From Bacteroidota bacterium (GTDB taxonomy: Bacteria > Bacteroidota > Bacteroidia > Chitinophagales > Saprospiraceae), in contig JAAAOU010000468.1 in assembly GCA_009908745.1 (NCBI GenBank), forward strand, positions 1-35,461: a stretch of 35,461 bases of DNA, written 5' to 3'. Positions 1-8,620 of the stretch are shown here, in pieces. The notes under the pieces were generated by a model. That model had not been told where the DNA came from. It saw only the letters and a list, made by a program, of their open reading frames with translations, and made no database searches. The first letter of the stretch is position 1, and each line of letters begins with the position of its first letter. The translations under genes and the position numbers were made by a program.

Positions 1-958
1 GCCATTCGCCCTCCACCTCGCCGAGCAGCGTACGGAAGTGGCTCAGTGCCCGGAAACGGATCAGCTCATCCCGAAAATCTATGGCCTCCCGGAACCACCC
101 CAGGCGCAAGTGCCAGACCGAGCGGTCGCCCAGGTAGCGCCACTGCAGGGAAGTTCGCAGGGTGCTGTCTTGCTGTGTAGCCAAGCTCGTATTCTGCGTG
201 CTTGTCGGCGGCAACTCGCGGTCGGTCGTTTGCCACCAGGCGTAAAGGGACAATTGATGCTTTTGATGGGGCTGCCAGTATACTTCCTGAAGCAAGCCCT
301 GTTGCAAGAAAGCGGCATTAGACTGCCTTCTGCGGCCGCCGTTAGCCAGTGTGTAGGAAAAATCATTTTGGGCTTCCCGGTGAAACAGGCGGGTATTGAA
401 GCCCCAGCGGCCCGATTTGTATTTGACCTTCATTTGCTGGTCCCACAGGCCGAAACTGCCCAGTACGGTCTGCGCATTCGCCTCCAAGCCTTGGTAAGAC
501 AGCGGCTTACTGCGCAGCCCCACCGTACCGCCTACCGCACCACTACCCCAGGAAGCCGTATTCCCGCCCCGCTGCAGGGAGGCTTGGTCTACAATCAGCA
601 TCGGCAGCAGGGAAAAATCGAGCTGCCCCAGCATCGGGCTTTGCAATGGCAGGCCGTTCCAGGTCACAGCCGTATGCCCCGCACTGCCGCCCCGTATGGA
701 GGTCGTGGCGGAGCTGCCCAAGCCATAGCTTTTGACAAACACGCCGGTTTCCCGCTCCAGCAGGTCCGGCAGGCTGTACGCCCCGTAACGGCTGATGTCC
801 GCAGAGTCCCAGCGGGTAGTAGGCTGCCCGGTAAAGTCGGACCGCAGCCGTTGCCCCATGACCTCCGCCTGCGGCAAAAGCAGGGCGGTGTCAGTCTGGG
901 CGGCTGACCAGCTTACGCTAAGGAAGTACAGTAGAAAAAAACCGTAAAGACGCTGCAT
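1..958 (-). CDS. btuB: TonB-dependent vitamin B12 receptor, N-terminal part (runs off window start)
   Basis: Partial outer-membrane receptor: 319 codons are visible from the ATG at 958 and the frame stays open to position 1. Residues 1-20 form a signal peptide ending SAA|Q. There is no carboxypeptidase-like N-terminal domain, so a plug domain follows directly: a dispensable stretch to about residue 55, then SLPDLLERETGVFVKSYG and SIRGG (plug signatures), then GAVGGTVGL near the plug/barrel junction, then the first aromatic-rich beta-barrel strands. The family moves cobalamin-like ligands across the outer membrane using TonB energy. The substrate is inferred mainly from the cobalamin riboswitch in its leader, which is stronger evidence than the protein itself. 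An AUG 150 bases downstream of the riboswitch B12 box is the only sensible start. Neighbours downstream are outside the window; other cobalamin uptake genes may follow there. Confidence 0.88.
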   Translation of the reverse strand, partial: MQRLYGFFLLYFLSVSWSAAQTDTALLLPQAEVMGQRLRSDFTGQPTTRWDSADISRYGAYSLPDLLERETGVFVKSYGLGSSATTSIRGGSAGHTAVTWNGLPLQSPMLGQLDFSLLPMLIVDQASLQRGGNTASWGSGAVGGTVGLRSKPLSYQGLEANAQTVLGSFGLWDQQMKVKYKSGRWGFNTRLFHREAQNDFSYTLANGGRRRQSNAAFLQQGLLQEVYWQPHQKHQLSLYAWWQTTDRELPPTSTQNTSLATQQDSTLRTSLQWRYLGDRSVWHLRLGWFREAIDFRDELIRFRALSHFRTLLGEVEGEW

Positions 959-1107
959 CCTGCAAGGTTTCCGGGCGTACCATCGGCAAGGCAGGAAGAA
1001 ACAGCTAGGTAGGACAGGGCAAGGCAAGCTTAAGCAACAGCTTACCCGGCAGTATATTGACCAAACTTAGTGCTCCACCCCAGCCTTTCCTCCGAAGGCA
1101 TGAATGA

Positions 1108-1275
1108 ATACCAGTTGTGGCAGGTCTTCTGGCTTACTTCTTTGTTTTGCCGCCTTCCCATCATCTCCCGACAGTGGCGTAGTAGCAAAACATCATCGAA
1201 GCTTACAGCAGCGGGGACTGCCCAGGATTCTCACCCGGTTCCCTTTTAAACAGCAGCGTAGGCTCCTGTACCATA
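1108..1275 (-). promoter_or_regulatory. Cobalamin riboswitch
   Basis: Read on the minus strand, the leader of the TonB receptor has the conserved parts of the adenosylcobalamin riboswitch in order: GGGAACCGGGTGAGAATCC (about 1243-1225), then CAGTCCCCGCTGCTGTAAGC (about 1220-1201), a variable arm, and the B12 box AAGCCAGAAGACCTGCC (1135-1119). This class represses downstream expression when B12 is plentiful. The remaining 160 bases to the start codon (958-1118) would hold the expression platform, but I could not assign a clear terminator or sequestering hairpin there. Exact ends are approximate. Confidence 0.94.
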
Positions 1276-1284
1276 ACTGTATGC

Positions 1285-1320
1285 CAAAGGTACAAAATAT
1301 AGGACAGATGGCTGACCAAA
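1285..1320 (-). promoter_or_regulatory. Predicted promoter of the riboswitch/btuB transcript
   Basis: Minus strand: perfect Bacteroidota -7 box TACCTTTG at 1292-1285, with TTTTGG at about 1320-1315 as a possible -33 element (spacing somewhat long, about 22-24 bases). Transcription would begin near 1280, a few bases ahead of the first riboswitch helix, which supports the assignment. Confidence 0.5.
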
Positions 1321-1401
1321 ATGCTTTTTCATCGCACAGAGCGACAAAGGTCACTGTTGGGAAATGGCAAGCGTATTATTTTCCCCCGCAAATAACGATT
1401 T

Positions 1402-3372
1402 ATGAAAACAATCTACCACGCCACAGTACTACTATTCCTTTTAGGCCCGGTTTGGGGCTTGCAAGCCCAGACCGAAGACTTCGTTTGCAAAGACGGCCAC
1501 GCTCTGGTAGCCATGGAAAAAGCAGCGGCAGCCCAGCAGCTGCGGTTCCGCTCCTCGCCCTTTACCGACAACTACGATATCAGCTACCACCGCATGGAGT
1601 GGGCCATCGACCCGGCCGAGTATTACATTTCCGGTACGATCACGACTTACTTCGAGCCGACGGAGGATAACTTTAACACAATCTACTTCGACTTTGCCAA
1701 CGAGCTCCAAGTCAATGAGATAAAGTACCACGGCCAAACGTTGAGCGGCTATATGCAAAATGAAGAACGGCTCCGCATTGAGTTGCCAAATGCTATTCCA
1801 ATGGGCCAACTCGACTCCATCAGCGTCCGCTACGAGGGTGCGCCCCCTTCAAACGGCTTCGGCTCCTTTGTGCAATCCAGCCACGGAGGCACGCCGGTAC
1901 TCTGGACGCTTTCCGAGCCCTACGGCGCCCGCGACTGGTGGCCCTGCAAGCAGGACTTGAATGACAAGATTGACAGTATAGATGTGTATGTGACCACCCC
2001 CGCCGAATACCGCGTGGCCAGCAACGGCCTGCTGGTCGAAGAACAACCGGAAGCAGGCAACGAAATGACCTACCACTGGCGGCACCGCTATCCGATCCCG
2101 GCTTACCTCATTGCCATCGCCGTGACCAACTATGCTTCCTATTCCGACTTTGTACCCTTGGACGATGGTGGCAGCATTGAAGTCTTGAACTACGTATTCC
2201 CAGAAAATCTGACGTACGCTCAAGACGCCACTTCCGCCACGGTAGACATTATGGAGCTGTTCAACGAGCTGTTTGGCCTTTATCCCTTTGCAGAGGAGAA
2301 GTACGGCCACGCGCAGTTTGGCTGGGGCGGCGGCATGGAGCACCAGACGATGAGCTTTATGGGCGGTTTCTCGCATTTGCTGCAAGCGCACGAACTCGCG
2401 CATCAGTGGTTTGGCAACAAGGTGACCTGCGGCAGCTGGCAGGATATTTGGCTCAATGAGGGCTTTGCCACTTACCTCGAGGGCCTGACCTACGACTATG
2501 GCCTTGGCCCCAATACCTTCCCCGATTGGCTGGCTGGCAAGATCAACCACGTGACGAGCGAGCCCGGCGGCAGTGTTTTCGTCACCGACACCAGCAGCGT
2601 AGGGCGTATATTTAGCAGCCGACTGTCGTATTCCAAAGGGGCACTGCTGCTGCACATGCTCCGTTGGAAGTTGGGCGACGAGGCTTTCTACCAAGGCGTC
2701 CGCAACTACGTCGACGCGCCAGCACTCGCCTTCGGCTACGCGAAAAGCGAGGATTTGCAATTCTACCTAGAGCAGGCGAGCGGGCAGGACTTGCAGGGCT
2801 TTTTCGCCGACTGGCTCTATGGGCAGGGTTACCCGAGCTACGCTGTGCAGTGGCACCAAGAAGGCAGTACGGTGTATGTGAAAATAGCCCAATCTACTTC
2901 GCATCCCTCGGTAGACTTCTTTGAGATGCCCGTGCCCGTGCGCTTCACCTATACCGACGGCGATAGCCAAACCCAAGTTTTTGAGCACGAAAGCAATAAC
3001 CAGATTTTCAGTTTTGAAGCCACCAGCGAGATCAGCGAGGTAACCTTTGACCCCGAGCTTTGGCTGCTCTCGGCCAATAACAGCGTAGAAGAAGCGGTAT
3101 TCACCAGCACATCGACGGCCGCGGCGGCTTCGGTAAGCCTGTTTCCTAACCCCACATCGGGAGCCGTTTGGCTGGATACCCAGGCACTGCCTAACAGTGA
3201 GCCGGTAGTGCTGGAAATCTATTCTGCCACTGGCCAATTGCTAAGCCGCTCCACCCACCCGACAGGCCAACAGGCAGCAGTGCTGCTGGAAGATTATGCC
3301 AATGGATTGTATTTCTACCAACTATGGCAGAATGACAAGCTGCTGAAGCGCGGGCGGCTGGTCAAGCAATAA
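1402..3372 (+). CDS. M1-family zinc aminopeptidase, secreted, with T9SS sorting domain
   Basis: A 656-residue exported zinc aminopeptidase that would remove N-terminal residues from peptides outside the cell or at the cell surface. Signal peptide at residues 1-22 (cleavage LQA|Q predicted). The M1 beta-sandwich is at about 60-240. The exopeptidase motif GGGMEH has Glu313 to hold the substrate amino group. The zinc site is HELAH (H330, E331, H334) with the third ligand E353 in LNEGFA, the exact HExxH-x18-E spacing. The region after about 480 is a C-terminal beta domain. Residues 578-656 are a type A T9SS sorting domain beginning SLFPNPTSG and ending in a basic KRGRLVKQ stretch. The long ERAP-like helical C-domain of cytosolic M1 enzymes is absent, as is usual for the secreted short forms. 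The start chosen is the ATG that begins the signal peptide. The gene is divergent from btuB and alone on its strand. Confidence 0.93.
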   Translation: MKTIYHATVLLFLLGPVWGLQAQTEDFVCKDGHALVAMEKAAAAQQLRFRSSPFTDNYDISYHRMEWAIDPAEYYISGTITTYFEPTEDNFNTIYFDFANELQVNEIKYHGQTLSGYMQNEERLRIELPNAIPMGQLDSISVRYEGAPPSNGFGSFVQSSHGGTPVLWTLSEPYGARDWWPCKQDLNDKIDSIDVYVTTPAEYRVASNGLLVEEQPEAGNEMTYHWRHRYPIPAYLIAIAVTNYASYSDFVPLDDGGSIEVLNYVFPENLTYAQDATSATVDIMELFNELFGLYPFAEEKYGHAQFGWGGGMEHQTMSFMGGFSHLLQAHELAHQWFGNKVTCGSWQDIWLNEGFATYLEGLTYDYGLGPNTFPDWLAGKINHVTSEPGGSVFVTDTSSVGRIFSSRLSYSKGALLLHMLRWKLGDEAFYQGVRNYVDAPALAFGYAKSEDLQFYLEQASGQDLQGFFADWLYGQGYPSYAVQWHQEGSTVYVKIAQSTSHPSVDFFEMPVPVRFTYTDGDSQTQVFEHESNNQIFSFEATSEISEVTFDPELWLLSANNSVEEAVFTSTSTAAAASVSLFPNPTSGAVWLDTQALPNSEPVVLEIYSATGQLLSRSTHPTGQQAAVLLEDYANGLYFYQLWQNDKLLKRGRLVKQ

Positions 3373-3397
3373 TAGCTGTGGTGCAAAAAAGAGGAAG

Positions 3398-4276
3398 TCA
3401 TCCCGGTTTCCCACTTTCGGCCACAGCCAGTTCCCCATGCAGGATATCGTACAGCAACTCGTGGTACTGCGGGAAGCTTGGCAAATTATTGTGGCCTCCA
3501 TCCTCTATGGGCAGCAAGCGGCTGTTGGGCACAAGTTCGTGCAGCATCTTGCCTTGACGAAAAGCAATCAGCCGGTCTTTGGTCCCGTGGATGATGAAAA
3601 TCGGGCAGTCTACCTTTTTGATGAAAAAATCAGTACGTATCTTATACCGCAGCAACCACCGCAACGGCAACCAAAAGCCGTACTGCCGCACTTGGTAAAG
3701 AAAGGAGTAGTAGGGGGAATCGAGAATCAACAGCTGCGGTTTATTCCAAGAGGCGATGCGCGCTGCGATACCGCTCCCCAGTGACCGGCCGTACAAGACG
3801 ATCTGGTCCTCGGCGTAGTGGTCGGTCAGCCACTTGTAGACTGTTTGTGCATCGTTGTACAAGGTCACCTCCGTGCGCCGCCCCGAGCTTTTCCCGAACC
3901 CCCGGTAATCGATCATGAAGAAATCGTAACCTTTGCTCACAAAGTCCTTCGCAAACTTGCCCCAGCCCTTCAAGCTGCGGGAGTTGCCCTTGAGGTAAAA
4001 GACCACGCCCTTCGCATTCGGCACCCGGAAGTGCAGGCCATTGATGCGCCCCCCGTCCTCCATCTCAAAGTCAATCTCGTCGAACGGGAAGGGGTAGCGG
4101 TACTCAAAATGGCGCGGCAGTATCTCCGGCCGGAAAAAGAAGAAGTCTTGCAAAGTGTAAAAAATGATACACAGGGCCAGGTAAATAGCAGCGGCAAAGA
4201 GCGTATAGGTCAGCAAGTGCCTGTTTTTATTCCTCGATAATGGGCAAGATAACAAAAAGCTGTATTTTACCGGCAT
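3398..4276 (-). CDS. Membrane-anchored alpha/beta hydrolase
   Basis: A 292-residue serine hydrolase of the COG1073 type (alpha/beta fold, unknown substrate). A single hydrophobic segment at about residues 21-47 should anchor it in the inner membrane with the hydrolase domain outside. The catalytic triad is readable: nucleophile Ser165 in GRSLGSG, Asp234 in HGTKD and His262 in GGHNN. The strand-turn MIDYRGFGKSSG (121-132) is typical of the family. The frame stays open 21 codons further upstream, but that stretch overlaps the opposite gene and lacks any family similarity, so the ATG at 4276 is used. Even this start shares the CATG at 4274-4277 with the divergent hemerythrin gene, so a later non-ATG start cannot be excluded. 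Esterase, thioesterase or peptidase activity cannot be told apart from sequence. Confidence 0.85.
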   Translation of the reverse strand: MPVKYSFLLSCPLSRNKNRHLLTYTLFAAAIYLALCIIFYTLQDFFFFRPEILPRHFEYRYPFPFDEIDFEMEDGGRINGLHFRVPNAKGVVFYLKGNSRSLKGWGKFAKDFVSKGYDFFMIDYRGFGKSSGRRTEVTLYNDAQTVYKWLTDHYAEDQIVLYGRSLGSGIAARIASWNKPQLLILDSPYYSFLYQVRQYGFWLPLRWLLRYKIRTDFFIKKVDCPIFIIHGTKDRLIAFRQGKMLHELVPNSRLLPIEDGGHNNLPSFPQYHELLYDILHGELAVAESGKPG

Positions 4277-4694
4277 GGAGAAACGCCAGCCACTCAAACG
4301 CGACCCTGCCCTTGTCCCTTTGTCCCGCGAGCACCACAAAGGGCTGATCTTGGCACAATTGCTGAAATCGGATGTGCCGGACTACAAAGGCCTGCCCACC
4401 GATATCCCCGGCAACGTGGCTTACGCCAAAGCGGAATACGAGCAGCGGTTGAAAGCGCATTTCGAGCGGGAAGAAACCTGGCTGTTGCCCATCAGCAAGC
4501 GAGCCGGCGGCGAACTGGCTGACATGGCCAGGCGCGTCAGCAAAGAGCACCAGGAAATCCGCACGGCCATAGCGAATTTGCACGAAGCGTCAGCGCCGGA
4601 AACCCTCGATGCGCTCGGCCGCAAACTGGAGCAGCATATCCGCTTTGAAGAGCGGGAATGGTTCCGGGCATTGCAGGAAAACAAAGTGCTATAA
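4275..4694 (+). CDS. Hemerythrin HHE domain protein
   Basis: A 139-residue cytosolic helical-bundle protein of the hemerythrin-like family, which binds a di-iron centre and serves in oxygen, NO or iron handling. Candidate ligands are H20/H21 in SREHHKG, H62 and E66 in AHFEREE, H92 in KEHQEI, and H121 plus E125/E126 in QHIRFEERE; the family needs about five His and two carboxylates, which is satisfied. No extra domains are present. It precedes the glycosyltransferase by 12 bases and may be cotranscribed with it, although no functional link is evident. Its start codon overlaps that of the divergent hydrolase. Confidence 0.87.
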   Translation: MEKRQPLKRDPALVPLSREHHKGLILAQLLKSDVPDYKGLPTDIPGNVAYAKAEYEQRLKAHFEREETWLLPISKRAGGELADMARRVSKEHQEIRTAIANLHEASAPETLDALGRKLEQHIRFEEREWFRALQENKVL

Positions 4695-4706
4695 AATGGT
4701 CTTGCT

Positions 4707-6176
4707 ATGACGCCCCATGCTCAACATCGTTTGACGCCCCTGTTTTTCCTGCTGTTGCTGGCCGGGTTTTACTTTCCCCTATTTGTGCATTTAGACTCTT
4801 TTGCCCTGCGCATCTACGACGAGGCACGCCGGGCGGTCAACGCCTTCGAGATGTGGCAAACCGGCAATCTGCTGGTCACCACCTACGGGTTTGAACCGGA
4901 AATGTGGGGCACCAAACCCCCCTTGCTCATCTGGTGCCAAGCTTTGATGATGGAGCTGCTCGGCCCTACCGTACTAGCAGTCCGGCTGCCATCCGCGCTG
5001 GCCGGCCTGGCTACGGCGATATTGCTGTTTGGGTTTGCTTACCGCAAGCTGGGCGGCTGGCCGGCGGGGCTCTTAGCCAGTTTTGCGCTGCTCACCGCCA
5101 ATGCCTATTTGAAGTCGAGCCATTCGGCCAGGACGGGCGATTTTGACGCGCTATTGGTGCTATTTTGCACGGCTTACCTGCTGGCGTTTTTCCTGTACCT
5201 CGAAAACAAGAAAACGCGCTATCTGTACCTTACTGCTTTGGGCATTCTGCTCGCCGTTTTGACCAAAAGCATTGCGGGTTTACTATTTGCGCCAGGCCTG
5301 CTGCTCTACCTGCTCCTCAAGTCGGAACTCTTACCCTTGCTGCGCAACCAGCATTTTTATTTCAGTGCTGTTTTGTGCTTACTGGGGATAGCAGCCTTTT
5401 ACCTCAGCCGGGAGCAGTATAACCCCGGGTATTTGCAAGCGGTGTGGGAAAACGAACTGGGCGGGCGGTACGGGCAGACGCTAGAGGCCCACAAACACCC
5501 TTTTTCCTATTATTTTGGGCGGTTGCCGGAACGCTTTCCATACTTCCTCTTATTCACCCTGCTAGGTATGGGCTGGGGGTTCGCGCGCCTTCGCAAAGGG
5601 CAAAGCTTCACGCAGCGGTTTGCGCTCTACAGCACTTTGCTGACCGTATCGTACCTGCTTGTTATTTCCAACTCAGGTACCAAACTGGCTTGGTATGACC
5701 TGCCGGTATTTCCTTTTCTATCGTTGTTGGCGGCGGTGGGCTGGATAGAAGTGGCATGGAGAAAGCTAAGCCAAACCCGCAAAGTAAAAGGCTGGGTAGA
5801 ATATGCCCCGTGGTTGCCCACTGCAATTACGATCTTACTGCTAACCGCCCCTTATATCGTCACCCTTAAATACTGCATGCGGCCCGACCCCGCCAAGTAC
5901 GACGGCACCGAAGCCTACGGCCACTACATCGAAAAGCTGGAAACGGAGCGGGACTACCATATTACCTCTTTGTTCTACCGGCCCGACCTCCGCTTTTACC
6001 AACTTGCTTACCAGACGCGAGGGTACAACTTACAACCCTTCAACCCCAGCCACCCACCTGAACCAGGCAACAAGGTGATGGTCTGTGGCGACAAAGAGCG
6101 GCAACGGCTGGAGGAAGCAGGCAATTTCGAGGTCCTCCACCAAAGGGGAAAGTGCCTGTTTGTAAGGATGCAGTAA
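4707..6176 (+). CDS. GT39/ArnT-like integral membrane glycosyltransferase
   Basis: A 489-residue polytopic membrane protein of the GT-C fold (PMT/ArnT family), which transfers a sugar from a polyprenyl-phosphate donor to lipid or protein on the periplasmic side. The first hydrophobic helix is followed by the catalytic-loop motif RIYDEARRAVNAFEM (D38, E39) and by GTKPPLLIW (68-76), both standard for the family. About ten further hydrophobic segments follow to residue ~390, then a soluble tail ending in a short beta-rich domain (about 400-489). The acceptor is unknown: lipid A, other glycolipid or protein are all possible. It follows the hemerythrin gene closely and ends at the intergenic stretch carrying the pruA terminator. 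Confidence 0.88.
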   Translation: MTPHAQHRLTPLFFLLLLAGFYFPLFVHLDSFALRIYDEARRAVNAFEMWQTGNLLVTTYGFEPEMWGTKPPLLIWCQALMMELLGPTVLAVRLPSALAGLATAILLFGFAYRKLGGWPAGLLASFALLTANAYLKSSHSARTGDFDALLVLFCTAYLLAFFLYLENKKTRYLYLTALGILLAVLTKSIAGLLFAPGLLLYLLLKSELLPLLRNQHFYFSAVLCLLGIAAFYLSREQYNPGYLQAVWENELGGRYGQTLEAHKHPFSYYFGRLPERFPYFLLFTLLGMGWGFARLRKGQSFTQRFALYSTLLTVSYLLVISNSGTKLAWYDLPVFPFLSLLAAVGWIEVAWRKLSQTRKVKGWVEYAPWLPTAITILLLTAPYIVTLKYCMRPDPAKYDGTEAYGHYIEKLETERDYHITSLFYRPDLRFYQLAYQTRGYNLQPFNPSHPPEPGNKVMVCGDKERQRLEEAGNFEVLHQRGKCLFVRMQ

Positions 6177-6283
6177 AAAGCAAGAACTTGCATTGCCGCT
6201 AAGCCGCTGTCGATCAGGCACTGCGTCCTACACGCGTGACACTCTTTTTTGAATACGCTTCAAACACGAGCCCCCCACCATAG

Positions 6284-6316
6284 AAAAACCCCTCCCGGTC
6301 ACGGAAGAGGCTTTTC
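6284..6316 (-). terminator. Rho-independent terminator after pruA (possibly bidirectional)
   Basis: Minus strand: AAAAGCCTCTTCCG, loop TGAC, CGGGAGGGG, TTTTTC. CCTC/GAGG and CCG/CGG pair with a two-base bulge, A and T runs flank both sides, so it can also serve the plus-strand glycosyltransferase ending at 6176. The rest of 6177-6340 shows nothing else recognisable. Confidence 0.7.
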
Positions 6317-6340
6317 GCGTTTTCTGTTTGGTGGTCCAAA

Positions 6341-7978
6341 CTACTCCTCGCCCATGTAAGGGTAGCGGTAGTCTTTCGGTGCCGTAAAGTTCTCCTTGAT
6401 GGCGCGCGGGGAAATCCAGCGGTAGAGGTTCATGATGGAACCAGCTTTGTCGTTGGTACCGGAGCCGCGTGCCCCGCCGAAGGGCTGCTGGCCGACGACT
6501 GCGCCTGTCGGTTTGTCGTTGATATAGAAGTTGCCAGCTGCATGGCGTAGCTTCTCTACAGCCATGATAGCGGCAGCGCGGTCCTTGGAGAAAATTGCAC
6601 CGGTCAAACCGTACGGCGAAGTCTGATCTACCAAGTCGAGGGTCTCCTCGTACTTTTCGTCTTCGTAAACATAGATAGTGAGCACCGGGCCAAATATCTC
6701 CTCCTCCATCGTGCGGTAGTTAGGGTCTTTCGCCACAATGATAGTAGGCTCTACGAAGTAGCCCTCTGACTTGTCATAACCACCACCGGCGATAATCTCT
6801 GCGTCCGCATCTTTTTTCGCCTGGGCAATGTACCCAGTGATCTTGTCGAACGCACTCTTGTCGATGACCGCGCCCATGAAATTAGAGAAGTCCTCCACAT
6901 TGCCCATTTTCAGGGTTTCATGGTCCCGCAGCAAGCCTTCTTTCAGGGCGGGCCAGTGGCTCTTGGGCAGATACGCCCGGGAAGCTGCGGAGCATTTCTG
7001 GCCTTGGTACTCGTAAGCCCCGCGGATGAGGGCCGTCACCACTTGGTCTACGTTGGCCGAGGGGTGCATGACCAGAAAGTCCTTGCCACCGGTCTCGCCG
7101 ACGATGCGCGGGTAGCTTTTGTAGGTATTGATATTTTTACCGATGGTTTGCCAAAGCGTTTGGAAAACCTTGGTACTGCCCGTAAAGTGCAGACCGCCGA
7201 AGTCCGGGTTAGAGAAAATGATATCCCCAGCTACTGGGCCGTCGACCAACAGCAGGTTGATCACGCCGTCGGGCAAGCCCGCTTCTTCCAAGATTTCCAT
7301 AAGCACACCCGCGGCGTAGACCTGCGTCTCAGCGGGCTTCCAGATCACCGTGTTGCCGCACATGGCTGGAGCTGCTGGCAGGTTGCCGGCGATAGCGGTG
7401 AAGTTAAAGGGCGTGATGGCTAGGATAAAGCCTTCTAGCGGGCGGTATTCCATGCGGTTCCAGATACCGCTGCCCGGCTCGCTCAGGGGTTGGTCTTCGT
7501 AAATTTCAGTTAGGTACTGTGCGTTGAAACGGAAGAAGTCGCAGAGCTCCGCCACTGCTTCGATCTCCGACTGATGGGGTGTTTTCGACTGGCCCAGCAT
7601 GGTCGCCGCGTTCATTTTGGAGCGGTAGGGCCCGGCGATGAGGTCCGCTGCTTTCAGGAAAATGTTTACGCGGTCTTGCCAAGGCATATTCTCCCAAGCC
7701 GGCTTGGCTTTCATAGCTGCCTCGATCGCCATATTGACGTGCTCAGCATCGCCTTTGTGGTAATGCCCCAAGGTGTGCTTGAGCTCGTGCGGCGGGTGGA
7801 TGGGCACTTTGTTGTCGGTCGTTATCTTTTGGCCGCCAATGGTCATGGGGACGTCCATCGTGCTGTTTTTCATAGCTTGCAGCTGCGCCTTCAGTGCTTT
7901 CCGCTCGGGAGAGCCCGGCGCATAGTTTAGAGGGACTTCGTTGACAGCTGGCGGGACAGTATAATATGCATTTGCCAT
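6341..7978 (-). CDS. pruA: 1-pyrroline-5-carboxylate dehydrogenase (L-glutamate gamma-semialdehyde dehydrogenase)
   Basis: A 545-residue NAD-dependent aldehyde dehydrogenase that oxidises glutamate semialdehyde/P5C to glutamate, the second step of proline catabolism. The length and the N-terminal start (PPAVNEVPLNYAPGSPER) match the monofunctional P5CDH group of animals and Bacteroidota rather than the bifunctional PutA. Catalytic Cys329 lies in GQKCSAASR and the general base Glu295 in VGETGGKD. ITPFNFTA (188-195) and FTGSTK (265-270) form the cofactor region, and QQPFGGARGSGTNDKAG near the C-terminus is diagnostic for P5CDH. No proline dehydrogenase gene is nearby. Divergent from tadA; a weak -7-like TAAATTCG is on the minus strand at 8029-8022. 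Confidence 0.96.
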   Translation of the reverse strand: MANAYYTVPPAVNEVPLNYAPGSPERKALKAQLQAMKNSTMDVPMTIGGQKITTDNKVPIHPPHELKHTLGHYHKGDAEHVNMAIEAAMKAKPAWENMPWQDRVNIFLKAADLIAGPYRSKMNAATMLGQSKTPHQSEIEAVAELCDFFRFNAQYLTEIYEDQPLSEPGSGIWNRMEYRPLEGFILAITPFNFTAIAGNLPAAPAMCGNTVIWKPAETQVYAAGVLMEILEEAGLPDGVINLLLVDGPVAGDIIFSNPDFGGLHFTGSTKVFQTLWQTIGKNINTYKSYPRIVGETGGKDFLVMHPSANVDQVVTALIRGAYEYQGQKCSAASRAYLPKSHWPALKEGLLRDHETLKMGNVEDFSNFMGAVIDKSAFDKITGYIAQAKKDADAEIIAGGGYDKSEGYFVEPTIIVAKDPNYRTMEEEIFGPVLTIYVYEDEKYEETLDLVDQTSPYGLTGAIFSKDRAAAIMAVEKLRHAAGNFYINDKPTGAVVGQQPFGGARGSGTNDKAGSIMNLYRWISPRAIKENFTAPKDYRYPYMGEE

Positions 7979-8149
7979 AGCTTATGCTTGGTTTTATTGG
8001 TTGATAATTGTTTTGCTCGCGCGAATTTAGGCTTTTAGGCGGTAAAAGAGAAACCCTATTGACGCGCCTTCCGCCTTATCACACATACGAAAAACAGCTT
8101 GCTCCGATGCGAAGTTGGGCCAGAAAGGGGTGAAAAATATCATGCGCCC

Positions 8150-8157
8150 TATATTTG
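8150..8157 (+). promoter_or_regulatory. -7 promoter box of tadA
   Basis: Perfect TAnnTTTG box (TATATTTG) only four bases before the tadA start at 8162. Transcription would begin at or within a base or two of the AUG, suggesting a leaderless mRNA. No convincing -33 element was seen at the usual distance. Confidence 0.5.
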
Positions 8158-8161
8158 CAGT

Positions 8162-8605
8162 ATGCTAAGTGTATTCAGTGACGAACATTTCATGAAGAAA
8201 GCGCTACAGGAAGCGCAAATGGCCTACGAGGCGGGGGAGATTCCAGTGGGAGCGGTAGTGGTCAGCCAAAACCAGATCATCGCCCGGGCGCACAATCAGA
8301 CGGAGCTGCTCAACGACGTGACCGCCCACGCCGAGATGCTCGCGCTGACGGCGGCAGCCAACCACCTTGGCAGCAAATACCTAAGGGACTGTACGCTCTA
8401 CGTCACCTTGGAGCCCTGTGTCATGTGTGCTGGCGCGCTGTATTGGTCACAGATCGGGCGGCTGGTGTACGGTGCGGAGGATGAGAAGCGGGGCTATCTA
8501 CAGCACGGCCGGGAGCTGCTGCATCCTAAAACCAAGGTGGAGTACGGCGTGCTCATGCCGGAATGCCAGGCACTGCTCAAAGCGTTCTTCCGGCAACGGC
8601 GTTAA
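8162..8605 (+). CDS. tadA: tRNA-specific adenosine deaminase
   Basis: A 147-residue zinc deaminase that converts A34 to inosine in the anticodon of tRNA-Arg(ACG), allowing it to read all CGN codons except CGG. The zinc/proton-shuttle motif HAE (H56, E58) and the PCVMC motif (C86, C89) are intact, and CVMCAGAL is characteristic of TadA rather than of cytidine or guanine deaminases. The start at 8162 gives the family N-terminus FSDEHFMKKAL; an in-frame extension to 8099 lies upstream of the promoter box and is not used. The next gene starts 94 bases downstream, beyond two small inverted repeats. Confidence 0.94.
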   Translation: MLSVFSDEHFMKKALQEAQMAYEAGEIPVGAVVVSQNQIIARAHNQTELLNDVTAHAEMLALTAAANHLGSKYLRDCTLYVTLEPCVMCAGALYWSQIGRLVYGAEDEKRGYLQHGRELLHPKTKVEYGVLMPECQALLKAFFRQRR

Positions 8606-8620
8606 TATGTGTTAATCCGG

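Noticed and set aside
38-907. 289-codon plus-strand reading frame
   Set aside because: It is antisense to the TonB receptor, whose plug motifs and signal peptide are clear on the minus strand; the plus-strand product has no signal or family pattern.
1104-1670. 188-codon plus-strand reading frame over the riboswitch
   Set aside because: It covers the antisense of a cobalamin riboswitch and overlaps the aminopeptidase start; composition is not protein-like.
1849-2760. 303-codon minus-strand frame within the aminopeptidase
   Set aside because: Shadow of a GC-rich gene; no motif.
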